64,000 bases of DNA from Oscillospiraceae bacterium (GTDB lineage: Bacteria; Bacillota; Clostridia; Oscillospirales; Oscillospiraceae): the NCBI GenBank assembly GCA_902787755.1, contig CADAHL010000003.1:61991-125990 (forward strand), read 5' to 3'. The translations under genes were made by a program, and so were the position numbers. Below, in pieces: positions 1 to 7,508 of the stretch. The notes under the pieces were generated by a model, which was given only the letters and a program-made list of their open reading frames with translations, was not told the origin of the DNA and made no database searches. Positions within the stretch are counted from its first letter, which is position 1, and every line of letters starts with the position of its first letter.

Positions 1-545
1 AAACAGCGCTTCAGTCTCAGCGGCAGATCGCGCAGGCGATGATGGCGCTGCTGCGGGTAAAACCCTATGCGCAGATCACCATCAGTGAGCTGTGCAAGGA
101 AGCCGGTATTTCGAGGCAGACTTTCTATACTCTGTTCACCAGCCGTGAGAACGTGATGGTCTTTACCCTGCAGGCCGGTGAGTGTGAGACGCCGGAGATC
201 TCCCTGCCCGAGCCCGAGCCCTCCCGGCAGGCGGCTCTGGGCTGGCTGTGCCGGGGTTACAGCGAATATATTCTCCAGAACCGGGATCTGATCAAGCTGC
301 TGGTGGACAATCGCATCGACTACCTTCTGTACGACAGTTTTTTTGAGGCTATGTATGACTGCGAGTGTTTTCTGTCCGGAGCGGAGCCCTGCCTGCGCAG
401 TTACGCCGCCAGCTTCTACGCCGGCGGCATAGCCTGCGTGGCGCGGCGCTACGCCCAGGAGGGCTGCACCACTACGATCGACGGTCTTAAGGCCATGCTG
501 TTGACCCTGCTGTCCGGGGAACTGTTCTGTGAACCCGACCGGTAA
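1..545 (+). CDS. TetR-family transcriptional regulator (5' end outside window)
   Basis: This is the C-terminal part of a TetR/AcrR-type DNA-binding repressor. The reading frame is open from base 3, and the ATG codons at 39 and 42 fall inside the first helix of the DNA-binding domain, so the real start lies upstream of the window. The helix-turn-helix reads ISELCKEAGISRQTFYTLF, the usual TetR recognition segment. About 120 residues follow that would form the all-helical ligand and dimer domain, with no recognisable ligand motif. The gene ends with TAA at 543-545. Its target cannot be told because its upstream neighbours are not visible. Confidence 0.85.
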   Translation, partial: TALQSQRQIAQAMMALLRVKPYAQITISELCKEAGISRQTFYTLFTSRENVMVFTLQAGECETPEISLPEPEPSRQAALGWLCRGYSEYILQNRDLIKLLVDNRIDYLLYDSFFEAMYDCECFLSGAEPCLRSYAASFYAGGIACVARRYAQEGCTTTIDGLKAMLLTLLSGELFCEPDR

Positions 546-764
546 GAGCACCTCGTCATCAGGTCTCCCAGTTAAGCTTGAGGATTGATCGCCCCTTCAA
601 AGGGCTGTTCATCATGTTCTATTTTTCCTGCGATTAACATGTTGTTCCCGTGAGTAAACCGTGAGGTATTCGTGAGTAAAATCGGTTCTCAGAGTTTACG
701 CTTTTCTCCCAAAGGCTTAACCTCACGCTCAGATTTGGACGCCGGTTTTCCCCGAAATCACGGC

Positions 765-816
765 AAAAAAAAGAAGAAAACCGCGAGCCTGCAACAGGTT
801 CACGGTTTTCTTCTTT
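765..816 (-). terminator. Intrinsic terminator of tRNA-Arg
   Basis: Read on the minus strand, just after the tRNA-Arg CCA end, there is a long hairpin with arms AAGAAGAAAACCG and CGGTTTTCTTCTT followed by a run of T. It is placed to end the tRNA transcript. The 546-764 stretch beyond it holds no gene or motif I can support. Confidence 0.8.
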
Positions 817-817
817 T

Positions 818-894
818 TGGTACGGCCGACGGGATTCGAACCCACGACCTCCAGAGTCGGAGTCTGGCACTCTATCCAGCTGAGCTACGGCCGC
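818..894 (-). tRNA. tRNA-Arg(CCG)
   Basis: The minus strand folds as a complete cloverleaf. The acceptor stem is GCGGCCG with CGGCCGT, the D arm carries AGCTGGATA, the anticodon stem is CCAGA/TCTGG with loop CTCCGAC, and the T loop is TTCGAAT. The anticodon CCG reads CGG arginine codons. The 3' CCA is encoded at 818-820. A hairpin terminator follows at 765-816. Confidence 0.95.
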
Positions 895-916
895 ATATGC
901 ACTTGCGAACAGGAAC

Positions 917-945
917 TTTACATTATAAAAAGAATTTGCTATAAT
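917..945 (+). promoter_or_regulatory. Promoter for the aldo/keto reductase-apbE-recG run
   Basis: TTTACA and TATAAT are separated by 17 bases, a near-consensus vegetative promoter, about 90 bases before the GTG start at 1038. It overlaps an oppositely directed promoter for tRNA-Arg. Confidence 0.7.
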
Positions 946-950
946 GTCCC
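922..950 (-). promoter_or_regulatory. Probable tRNA-Arg promoter
   Basis: On the minus strand GGGACA (-35-like, four of six) and TATAAT are separated by 17 bases, and the -10 lies about 28 bases before the tRNA 5' end. The -10 of each promoter in this pair lies on the -35 of the other. Confidence 0.5.
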
Positions 951-1037
951 TGTCCCTCATGAGCAAGGGGTATTATACCAAAAGGATCCGAAAAAGGCAA
1001 GTCTTATTTTCAATATTTTCCGAAGGAGGAGTTTCCT

Positions 1038-2066
1038 GTGAAAAGCATCCCCCTGGGGCGGACCGGCCTGATGGTCACCAAGACCTCCATGGGCTGCCTT
1101 CCCGTTCAGCGCTGCGGCCTGGATGAGGCTGTGGAGCTTCTGCGGGCCGCCTATGACGGCGGTATCCGCTATTTTGACACCGCCAATCTCTACACCGACA
1201 GCGAGAAGAAAATCGGGCTGGCCCTGAGCGATGTACGCGATCAGATCGTGCTCTCCACCAAGAGCACCGCCAAGGACCGGGACGGCGTCCTGGCACATAT
1301 CGAGAACAGTCTGAAAATGATGCGCACCGACCATATCGATCTGTTCCAATTCCACCAGGTGGCCGAGGTCCCCGATCCGGAGGATCCCAACGGCGCTTAC
1401 GCCGGAGCCCTGGAGGCCAAACGCCGGGGATGGATCGATCACATCGGCGTCACCTCCCACCGGGTCAATATCGCCGAGGACTGCATCGCCTCTGGCAATT
1501 TCGAGACCCTGCAGTTCCCCTTCAGCTACATCTCCAGTCCCCGGGATCTGGATCTGGCCGCCAAATGCAAGGCCGCGGGCATGGGCTTTATCGCCATGAA
1601 GGGTCTGGCCGGCGGCATGCTCACCAATGTCCGGGCCTGCCACGCCTTCATGAAGCAGTACGACAACGTGGTGCCCATCTGGGGCATCCAGTCCATGGAG
1701 GAACTGCGGCAGTGGCTGGAGGTGGACCGGGAAGACCCGGACATGGACGACGAGCTGCGGTCCTTCATCGACAAGGAGCGCCGGGAGTTGTCCGGCTCCT
1801 TCTGCCGCAGCTGCGGCTACTGCATGCCCTGTCCCGTGGGGATCGAGATCCGCAACTGCGCCCGGATGGACCGGCTGCTGCGCCGCTCCCCCTGGCAGCA
1901 GTACATGACCGACGAGTGGCGGGCCAAGATGGAAAAGATCGAGGACTGTCTGGAATGCCATCGCTGCTCCAGCCGCTGTCCCTACCAGCTGGATACGCCC
2001 AGCCTGCTCAAATATCAGTTAAAGGATTACAGAGAGTTCTATGAAGCACACAAAGATCTGCTATAA
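1038..2066 (+). CDS. Aldo/keto reductase with C-terminal 4Fe-4S ferredoxin domain
   Basis: This 342-residue oxidoreductase belongs to the clostridial aldo/keto reductases that carry a ferredoxin tail. The first 230 residues form the TIM-barrel, with the catalytic tetrad visible as Asp47 (YFDTAN), Tyr52, Lys75 and His106 (FQFHQV). The tail has Cys256, 259, 262, 265 and Cys304, 307, 310, 314, enough for two iron-sulfur clusters. The GTG start is preceded by a GGAGGA ribosome site. The last 26 bases overlap the apbE start, so the two are translationally coupled. The substrate is not known; a cytosolic flavin- or Fe-S-linked carbonyl reduction is likely. Confidence 0.9.
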   Translation: MKSIPLGRTGLMVTKTSMGCLPVQRCGLDEAVELLRAAYDGGIRYFDTANLYTDSEKKIGLALSDVRDQIVLSTKSTAKDRDGVLAHIENSLKMMRTDHIDLFQFHQVAEVPDPEDPNGAYAGALEAKRRGWIDHIGVTSHRVNIAEDCIASGNFETLQFPFSYISSPRDLDLAAKCKAAGMGFIAMKGLAGGMLTNVRACHAFMKQYDNVVPIWGIQSMEELRQWLEVDREDPDMDDELRSFIDKERRELSGSFCRSCGYCMPCPVGIEIRNCARMDRLLRRSPWQQYMTDEWRAKMEKIEDCLECHRCSSRCPYQLDTPSLLKYQLKDYREFYEAHKDLL

Positions 2067-3087
2067 ATTCATCTGCCTGCTGCTGTGTCTCGGAATGGCC
2101 CTGTCCCTGGCCGCCTGCGGGGAGACCCGCATGGTCCAGAGCGAGGTTTTCGCCATGGACACGGTGATGACCCTGACCGCCTATGGCAAGAACGCCGAGG
2201 CAGGGCTGCGGGCCGCCGAGGGCGTGATCCAGTCCATGAACGACATGCTGGATCCGGATCTGCCCACCAGCACGGTCTATGCCATCAACCACGCCATGGG
2301 CCGGGACGTGGTCGTCTCCGCCCAGGTGGCCAAGATGCTCAGCTGCGCCAAGACAGTGTACGATCAGAGCGGCGGCGCCCTGGATCTGACCACCTATCCC
2401 CTGTCGGTGCTGTGGGGCTTCGTGGATCAGAAGTATTACAAGCCGACCCCGGAGGAGATCTCGGAAGCGCTGTCGCGGCTCTGCTTTGACCAGCTGGTGC
2501 TGACCAGCTATCCCAGCTCCGGCTCCTATTCCGTGTCCCTGCCCATGTACGGGGAACTGAGCTTTGCCGCCACGGCCAAGGGCTGCGCCTCGGACAGCGC
2601 GGTGGACGCCATGCGGCAGGCCGGCGTCACCAGCGGTATCGTCTCTCTGGGCGGCAACGTCCAGACCCTGGGCCTGAAGCCCGACGGGAGCCAGTGGCGG
2701 GTGGGGATCGAGGATCCCAATCACTCCGGCACCTGGCTGGGCGTGGTCAACGTGGGTGAGACCGCCGTGGTCACCAGCGGCTCCTATCAGCGCTACTTCC
2801 CCAGCGGCAAGACCACCTATCACCACATCATCAACCCCAGCACCGGCTATCCCACCACCAACAATCTGCTGTCCGTGACCGTCATCTGCGAGGACGGCAC
2901 CATGGCCGACTGCCTGTCCACCGCCATGTTCGTTCTGGGCGAGAGCAAGGCTCTGAACTACTGGCGCACCTACGGCGGCTTTGATATGATCCTGGTCACC
3001 GGGGACGACCGGGTGGTCTGCACCAAGGGGCTTATTGAGGAGTTTACCCTGTCCAATGACGGCTACACCCTGAGGTTCTCTGAGTAA
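2041..3087 (+). CDS. apbE: FAD:protein FMN transferase, ApbE-family lipoprotein
   Basis: ApbE proteins attach FMN to a threonine of target flavoproteins, using FAD and Mg2+, on the outer face of the membrane. This 348-residue protein has a lipoprotein signal ending SLAACG, so Cys26 would be lipidated. The family start FAMDTVMTLTAYG follows at about residues 37-49, and the C-terminal half has a GGNVQTLG segment and HHIINPSTGYP, the conserved Mg/FAD-binding stretch. It overlaps the upstream reductase by 26 bases and ends in TAATG, sharing one base with recG. Its flavinylation target is not evident here; no RnfD/G or NqrC homologue lies nearby. Confidence 0.92.
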   Translation: MKHTKICYKFICLLLCLGMALSLAACGETRMVQSEVFAMDTVMTLTAYGKNAEAGLRAAEGVIQSMNDMLDPDLPTSTVYAINHAMGRDVVVSAQVAKMLSCAKTVYDQSGGALDLTTYPLSVLWGFVDQKYYKPTPEEISEALSRLCFDQLVLTSYPSSGSYSVSLPMYGELSFAATAKGCASDSAVDAMRQAGVTSGIVSLGGNVQTLGLKPDGSQWRVGIEDPNHSGTWLGVVNVGETAVVTSGSYQRYFPSGKTTYHHIINPSTGYPTTNNLLSVTVICEDGTMADCLSTAMFVLGESKALNYWRTYGGFDMILVTGDDRVVCTKGLIEEFTLSNDGYTLRFSE

Positions 3088-5141
3088 TGGCTGATCTGAA
3101 TACCGACGTTCGATACATCAAGGGCATAGGAGAGAAAAAGGCACTGGCGCTGAATAAGCTCGGTGTCTTTACTCTCTATGACCTGATTTCTTTTTTCCCC
3201 CGAAAATATGAGGATCGCTCCCGGTTCGTCCCCATCGCCCTGGCCGCTGACGGCGAGAGCGTATGTATCCGCGCCCTGGTGGCCGATACGCCCCGGCTGA
3301 CCCGGGTCCGACGGGGCCTGGATCTTGTCCGCTTCCGGGCGGTGGATGACAGTGGAATGGTTGACATAACTTATTTTAATCAAAGTTATGTCAAGGACAA
3401 CATACAGCGCGGCGAGAGCTACGTGTTCTACGGGAAGATGGAGGTCAAGGGCAGCAAACGGGCCATGACCAATCCCGTGTACGAAAAGGAGGACGCGGAG
3501 GGCGGCGTCACGGGCCGGATCGTTCCGGTGTACCGCATGACGGCGGGTCTGAATCAGAAAACGCTGATGCAGGCGGTGCGGCGGGGTCTGGACCTGTGCG
3601 GCGGGGAACTGCCGGAGATCCTGCCCGAGCCGGTCCGCCGCCGCTGTCAGCTGGCCTCCGCCCACTACGCCTATGAGAACATCCACTTCCCCCGGGACTT
3701 TGAGGGTCTGGAGCTGGCCCGGAACCGGCTGATCTTCGAGGAGCTGTTCGTGCTGGCCTGCGCGCTGGGAAAGATCCGGGGCGAGCGGGTGCGGGAGGGC
3801 GGCATCCCCATCCCCGGCAGGGACCCGGAGGAGTTCTGGCAGAGTCTGCCCTTCTCCCCTACCGGAGCCCAGCGGCGGGCAGTCCGGCAGGCGCTGGAGG
3901 ACATGAGCTCCGGCGCGGTGATGAACCGGCTGGTCCAGGGCGACGTAGGCAGCGGCAAGACCCTGGTGGCCGCCGCTCTCATCTGGGCCGTGTGGAAACA
4001 GGGCCTGGGCAGCGCCATGATGGCGCCCACCGAGATCCTGGCCGAACAGCATTTTGAGACGCTTTCCGGCTTCCTCGCCCCCTTCGGGATCCGGGTGGGC
4101 AAGCTGACCGGCTCCATGGGCGCCAAGGCCAAGCGGGAGGTCAAGGCCGCTCTGAAAAACGGGGAGCTGGACCTGCTCATCGGCACCCACGCCCTGTTCA
4201 GCGAGGACGTGGACTATCCCCGGCTGGGCCTGGTGGTCACGGATGAGCAGCACCGCTTCGGCGTGCGCCAGCGTTCTGCCCTGATCGGCAAGGCGGGCAA
4301 GCCCCACGTGCTGGTCATGTCCGCCACCCCCATCCCCCGTACCCTGGCCCTGATCATCTACGGGGACCTGGACGTGTCCATCATCGACGAGATGCCTCCC
4401 GGCCGCCAGAAGGTGGACACCTTTGCTGTGGACGAGAGCTACCGGACCCGGCTCAACGGCTTCATCCGCAAGCTGGTGACCGAGGGGCGGCAGGTCTTTG
4501 TGGTCTGCCCTATGGTGGAGGAGAACGAGGATCTGCCCGTGGCCCTGAAATCCGCGGAGGAGCATGCCAAAGAGCTGGCCGCCGTCTTCCCGGATCTGCG
4601 CGTGGCCTGTGTCCACGGAAAGATGAAGCCGAAGGACAAGGACGCGGTGATGGCGGCCTTTGTCCGGGGAGAAGCGGATATCCTGGTGTCCACCACGGTG
4701 ATCGAGGTGGGCGTGGACGTGCCCAACGCGGCGCTGATGATCGTGGAAAACGCGGACCGCTTCGGCCTGAGCCAGCTCCATCAGCTCCGGGGCCGGGTCG
4801 GCCGGGGCAAGCACAAGAGCTGGTGCATCCTGGTCTCCGACAACGACAGCGAGGAGGCCAAGGCCCGGCTCTCCATCCTGTGCAAGACCTCCGACGGCTT
4901 CAAGATCTCCGAGGAGGACCTGCGGCTGCGCGGCCCCGGCGACTTCTTCGGCTCCCGGCAGCACGGCCTGCCCGCCACCCATCTGGCGGATCTGGGCGGC
5001 AACGCCCAGGTGCTGCAGCAGGCCCAGCAGGAGGCCACGCTTCTGCTGCGTGAAGATCCGGACCTGAACGCCCCGGAGAACCGGGCCCTGCGGGATCGGG
5101 TGGAGCTGCTGTTCCGGCAGAACGCCGACAGCTTCAACTGA
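3087..5141 (+). CDS. recG: ATP-dependent DNA helicase RecG
   Basis: RecG is a monomeric double-strand translocase that reverses stalled forks and processes Holliday junctions. At 684 residues it has full length: an N-terminal wedge/OB domain, then the helicase core with Walker A GDVGSGKT (about residue 284), the DEQH box (about 386), SATPIPRTLA, and the QLRGRVGRG motif VI. The C-terminal RecG segment is present. The start ATG overlaps the apbE stop as TAATG. The gene ends in a convergent overlap of 8 bases with the minus-strand P-loop gene. Confidence 0.97.
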   Translation: MADLNTDVRYIKGIGEKKALALNKLGVFTLYDLISFFPRKYEDRSRFVPIALAADGESVCIRALVADTPRLTRVRRGLDLVRFRAVDDSGMVDITYFNQSYVKDNIQRGESYVFYGKMEVKGSKRAMTNPVYEKEDAEGGVTGRIVPVYRMTAGLNQKTLMQAVRRGLDLCGGELPEILPEPVRRRCQLASAHYAYENIHFPRDFEGLELARNRLIFEELFVLACALGKIRGERVREGGIPIPGRDPEEFWQSLPFSPTGAQRRAVRQALEDMSSGAVMNRLVQGDVGSGKTLVAAALIWAVWKQGLGSAMMAPTEILAEQHFETLSGFLAPFGIRVGKLTGSMGAKAKREVKAALKNGELDLLIGTHALFSEDVDYPRLGLVVTDEQHRFGVRQRSALIGKAGKPHVLVMSATPIPRTLALIIYGDLDVSIIDEMPPGRQKVDTFAVDESYRTRLNGFIRKLVTEGRQVFVVCPMVEENEDLPVALKSAEEHAKELAAVFPDLRVACVHGKMKPKDKDAVMAAFVRGEADILVSTTVIEVGVDVPNAALMIVENADRFGLSQLHQLRGRVGRGKHKSWCILVSDNDSEEAKARLSILCKTSDGFKISEEDLRLRGPGDFFGSRQHGLPATHLADLGGNAQVLQQAQQEATLLLREDPDLNAPENRALRDRVELLFRQNADSFN

Positions 5142-5676
5142 TTTCTTCCGGGAAGAGCCTTGCGATCTCCGCGTCTGTGAATCTGCTCAGGGCGTCGAAG
5201 TCCATATAAGGCCGATACACCGCTTCCAGCTGGTCATGCAGCTCCTTGGCCTGCCGGAGATTTTCATACGCCTCGGCATACAGCGCCCGATACCGCCTGG
5301 TCAGTTCCCGGATCTTCTCCCGGTCCGCCGCCTCCAGCGGCTGGCGGCAGAAGGCTCCGAGGTTTACATAATCCCCATCCGCGCCGAAATGCCTCGGCTC
5401 GGTCACGTGGGGCGCGGTGCCGTCCACCCAAGCTGCGTGCAGCGCCGGGATATACACTCCGTCCAGGGAGTCCGGGTCTCCGGAGCAGAGAACGTAGTGT
5501 ACCTCCAGGCCCCGTTCCTCCGCGGCCGCGCCGATCCGGCGCATGAAGCCGGATTTGCCTCCGCCGGGACAGCCCTTGATCACATGAAGAAAGGCCCCCT
5601 CCTCCGGAGGAAAGCCCTCGTACAGCGACAGGAAACCCTTGCAGGTGTTCCCGCCCAGAAAACAGCGTTGAACCAT
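5134..5676 (-). CDS. Half-length P-loop ATPase-like protein
   Basis: This 180-residue protein has a Walker A motif KGCPGGGKS at about residues 34-42 after a short N-terminal strand (MVQRCFLGGNTCKGF). It resembles the N-terminal half of the clostridial/bacillar ATPases of the PRK06851 type, which as I recall are about 360 residues with two P-loop halves. Only the first half is present, ending in a normal TGA that overlaps the end of recG. The start ATG at 5676 has a GGGGAG site. It could be a true one-domain member or a truncation. Its function is not known. Confidence 0.7.
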   Translation of the reverse strand: MVQRCFLGGNTCKGFLSLYEGFPPEEGAFLHVIKGCPGGGKSGFMRRIGAAAEERGLEVHYVLCSGDPDSLDGVYIPALHAAWVDGTAPHVTEPRHFGADGDYVNLGAFCRQPLEAADREKIRELTRRYRALYAEAYENLRQAKELHDQLEAVYRPYMDFDALSRFTDAEIARLFPEEIS

Positions 5677-5732
5677 GGCATTCTCCCCTTTCCCTTCATT
5701 CCCCCCTATTTTATGATGGCAGGTGCCGCTTT

Positions 5733-6386
5733 ATGACGATCAAAACCGTACTCTTCGATTTCGACGGTACTCTCTTCGACACCGTGGAGGGGATCACCCG
5801 CTCGGTGCGCTATGCCCTGAACAAGATCGGCCTGGACGCCCCGCTGGAGGCTCTGCGCTGCTTTGCCGGGCCTCCCCTGCTGGATATGTTCATGGAGAAG
5901 TTCGGTCTCACGGAGGAGCAGGCCGAGCAGGCGGTCCGGGACTATCGGGAACGCTACAAGCCCATCGGGATCTATGAGTCCCGGCCCTTTCCCGGCATGG
6001 CGGAGCTTCTCCGGGATCTGCGCCGGGCCGGACTGCGTCTGGGGGTGGCTACCTCCAAGCCCCAGAACATGGCCGAGCAGCTGCTGGAGCAGGAGCACAT
6101 GACGGATCTGCTGGACGGCATTTTCGGCGCCGATCCCATGGGCGGCGGCAACGCCAAGTGGCAGGTCATCCAACGGGCCATGGAGGCTCTGGGGGCGGAG
6201 GCCGACAGCACCGTTCTGGTGGGCGACACCAAATACGACGTCTTTGGCGCACAGCGCTGCGGCATTCCCTGCATCGGAGTCCGTTTCGGCTACGCCGCCG
6301 AGGGGGAACTGGAGGCCGCCGGGGCCGCCGCCATCGCGGAGGATCCGGCGGCGTTGAAAGCGCTCCTGTGCGGGGAACTGTCATAA
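5733..6386 (+). CDS. HAD-family hydrolase, phosphoglycolate phosphatase-like
   Basis: This 217-residue haloacid-dehalogenase superfamily phosphatase has motif I DFDGTLFDT (residues 9-17), a helical cap of the Gph/PpaX type, motif II around ATSKPQ, a lysine in the NAKWQV stretch, and motif IV GDTKYD. Such enzymes hydrolyse small phosphoesters such as phosphoglycolate, or pyrophosphate; the sequence does not decide which. The ribosome site before ATG 5733 is weak. A two-way terminator follows it. Confidence 0.88.
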   Translation: MTIKTVLFDFDGTLFDTVEGITRSVRYALNKIGLDAPLEALRCFAGPPLLDMFMEKFGLTEEQAEQAVRDYRERYKPIGIYESRPFPGMAELLRDLRRAGLRLGVATSKPQNMAEQLLEQEHMTDLLDGIFGADPMGGGNAKWQVIQRAMEALGAEADSTVLVGDTKYDVFGAQRCGIPCIGVRFGYAAEGELEAAGAAAIAEDPAALKALLCGELS

Positions 6387-6404
6387 GCAAGCGAATAAAA
6401 AATC

Positions 6405-6450
6405 GGGGCAGCTTCAACATCCGCGAAGCTGTCCCTTACTTTTTCCCTTT
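6405..6450. terminator. Bidirectional terminator between convergent genes
   Basis: The hairpin arms GGGGCAGCTTC and GAAGCTGTCCC are followed by T-rich sequence on the plus strand, and preceded by AATAAAAAAT, which gives a U-run on the minus strand. It serves the HAD gene on the left and the SLOG gene on the right. Confidence 0.8.
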
Positions 6451-6954
6451 TTACTCAACGTCCACCAGCACGCACTTCAGGCCCTGGCGTTTTGCGTAAA
6501 GGATGGTATTCATGGTGCCGCCGGGGTGCCCGCTGTAGCAGGCCAGCAGCACCGAGGCGTGGTCCACCATGTACTGGTTGCGCCGCTGCATACAGTCGGG
6601 GGTATAATGGATCTGCAGCACCGTCACCTGGTCGCAGGCGTCCAGGATCTGATTGTAGCGCCGGCGCTGGGCTTTCGTCCAGCGGCTGGGCTGATCCCCG
6701 CAGGGGATGGCGGCCTCCAGGCTTACGTCCGGATACAGCTTCCGCATGGCCAGCACCGCCTCGGCAAACATGATATCGCAGCCGATGGCCATCCCGCAGA
6801 GAAAGTGCCGGTAGCCGGCGGCGTACAATCCCTCCAGCCGGGCGGCCAGCTCCTCCTTCATTTTCAGACAGCGGGGATCCTCCTCCCGGTTCCCCCAGGG
6901 CAGCCCGGAAGGCCGGTGCCCGGTGAAGCAGCAGCTCAGTTCTTTCGGATACAC
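6451..6954 (-). CDS. SLOG-domain protein, DUF1273 (YpsA-like)
   Basis: This 167-residue protein begins with KELSCCFTGHRPSGLPWG, the typical start of the DUF1273/YpsA branch of the SLOG (Rossmann-like nucleotide-binding) superfamily. It continues with a GMAIGCDIMFAE segment and a C-terminal GHPGGTMNTILYA strand-loop that would bind a nucleotide-like ligand. SLOG proteins sense or process nucleotide derivatives. YpsA of Bacillus is linked to cell division and stress, but the ligand here is unknown. It is a single gene ending at the shared terminator. Confidence 0.85.
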   Translation of the reverse strand: MYPKELSCCFTGHRPSGLPWGNREEDPRCLKMKEELAARLEGLYAAGYRHFLCGMAIGCDIMFAEAVLAMRKLYPDVSLEAAIPCGDQPSRWTKAQRRRYNQILDACDQVTVLQIHYTPDCMQRRNQYMVDHASVLLACYSGHPGGTMNTILYAKRQGLKCVLVDVE

Positions 6955-7005
6955 GCTCAGCCCTCCCTGCTTTTGATGCGCCTATTGTACTGCATCAGAA
7001 ACCAC

Positions 7006-7034
7006 TTGTCAAAGCAAAGCGGCGGTGCTATAAT
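7006..7034 (+). promoter_or_regulatory. Promoter of the FMN riboswitch-ribU transcript
   Basis: TTGTCA and TATAAT with a 17-base spacer form a near-perfect vegetative promoter. The expected start, at about 7041, is exactly the first strand of riboswitch stem P1 (GTCTTC), which supports both calls. Confidence 0.9.
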
Positions 7035-7058
7035 GACGCCGTCTTCAGGGCAGGGTGA

Positions 7059-7223
7059 CATACGAAATCCCGGCGAAAGTCCCGGATTCGCAGCGGCCTG
7101 CTTTCCACCATGCTTCGTTACCCGTGACGGGAAATACACAAAGTATTCCTCCGCCCCGGCTGCCTCGCCTGGTGAAAAGCATTCTCGTTGCTCGGTCCGA
7201 TCCTTTCACCAGGCTTCCGTATC
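7059..7223 (+). other. Structured insert in loop L2 of the FMN riboswitch
   Basis: About 165 nt sits inside the P2 hairpin, between TGA and ATT of the normal UGAAAUU loop. It is closed by its own stem, ATACG.AA (7060-7067) with TTCCGTAT (7215-7222). Inside are GCGAA/TTCGC, CCCG/CGGG, AATAC/GTATT, and a perfect 10-bp stem CCTGGTGAAA (7168-7177) with TTTCACCAGG (7204-7213). No reading frame or mobile-element signature is evident. Confidence 0.75.
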
Positions 7224-7291
7224 ATTCCCGACCGGCGGTACAGTCCGCGAGCCTTTTGGCTGACCCGGTGCGATTCCGGGACCGACAGTGA

Positions 7292-7452
7292 AGGCGGTGC
7301 CGCAACGTTCGGCGAGAGCAGATTCCGAGGAAATTTGGGTTCTGATAAAGGTGCTTTTTCGCAGATGCACTTCGTGTACCTCAGGAAAAAGCGACGAGAT
7401 CAGGGCACAAATTTGCCGGAAGATGCCGAAGGCGAATGCTGTGGTAGCGCCT
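7292..7452 (+). other. Structured insert in loop L6 of the FMN riboswitch
   Basis: About 160 nt lies in the P6 loop after AGTGA. The closing stem is AGGCG (7292-7296) with CGCCT (7448-7452). Inside are GCCG/CGGC (7299-7313), a long stem with AAATTTG/CAAATTT and CTGAT/ATCAG, and an apical GCTTTTT/AAAAAGC stem. An open frame crosses it but has no ribosome site or recognisable protein. Confidence 0.75.
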
Positions 7453-7508
7453 GTAGTCTGGATGGAAGAAGATAGGCAATACCTATATTCCGTCCTGCCA
7501 TGATTTTG

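Larger units (their letters stand above)
7041..7473 (+). promoter_or_regulatory. FMN riboswitch (RFN element) with two large inserts
   Basis: The conserved FMN aptamer is present in three pieces. The first is GTCTTCAGGGCAGGGTGA at 7041-7058. The second runs 7225-7291 and contains TTCCCGACCGGCGG, AGTCCGCGAGCC, GGCTGACCCGG, TGCGATTCCGGG and ACCGACAGTGA. The third is AGTCTGGATGGAAGAAG at 7455-7471. Together they give P1 (GTCTTC with GAAGA), P2 (GGG/CCC), P3, P4, P5 and P6 (GAC/GTC). Known RFN elements bind FMN and switch riboflavin genes off. Here the downstream gene is ribU and a terminator lies between. The two gaps in the aptamer, in loops L2 and L6, are listed separately. With them the element is about 430 nt instead of roughly 110-150. 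Confidence 0.9.

Noticed and set aside
7059-7223. A second known riboswitch (cobalamin or another FMN type) nested in the L2 insert
   Set aside because: GGGTGACATACGAAATCCC and GGCGAAAGTCCCGG look briefly like parts of other aptamers, but the other conserved boxes are missing and the segment pairs better as a P2 extension.
7288-7503. A 71-codon frame inside the L6 insert of the riboswitch
   Set aside because: It lacks a ribosome site, runs through the P6 and P1 bases of the aptamer, and has no recognisable sequence. The base-paired structure explains the segment better.
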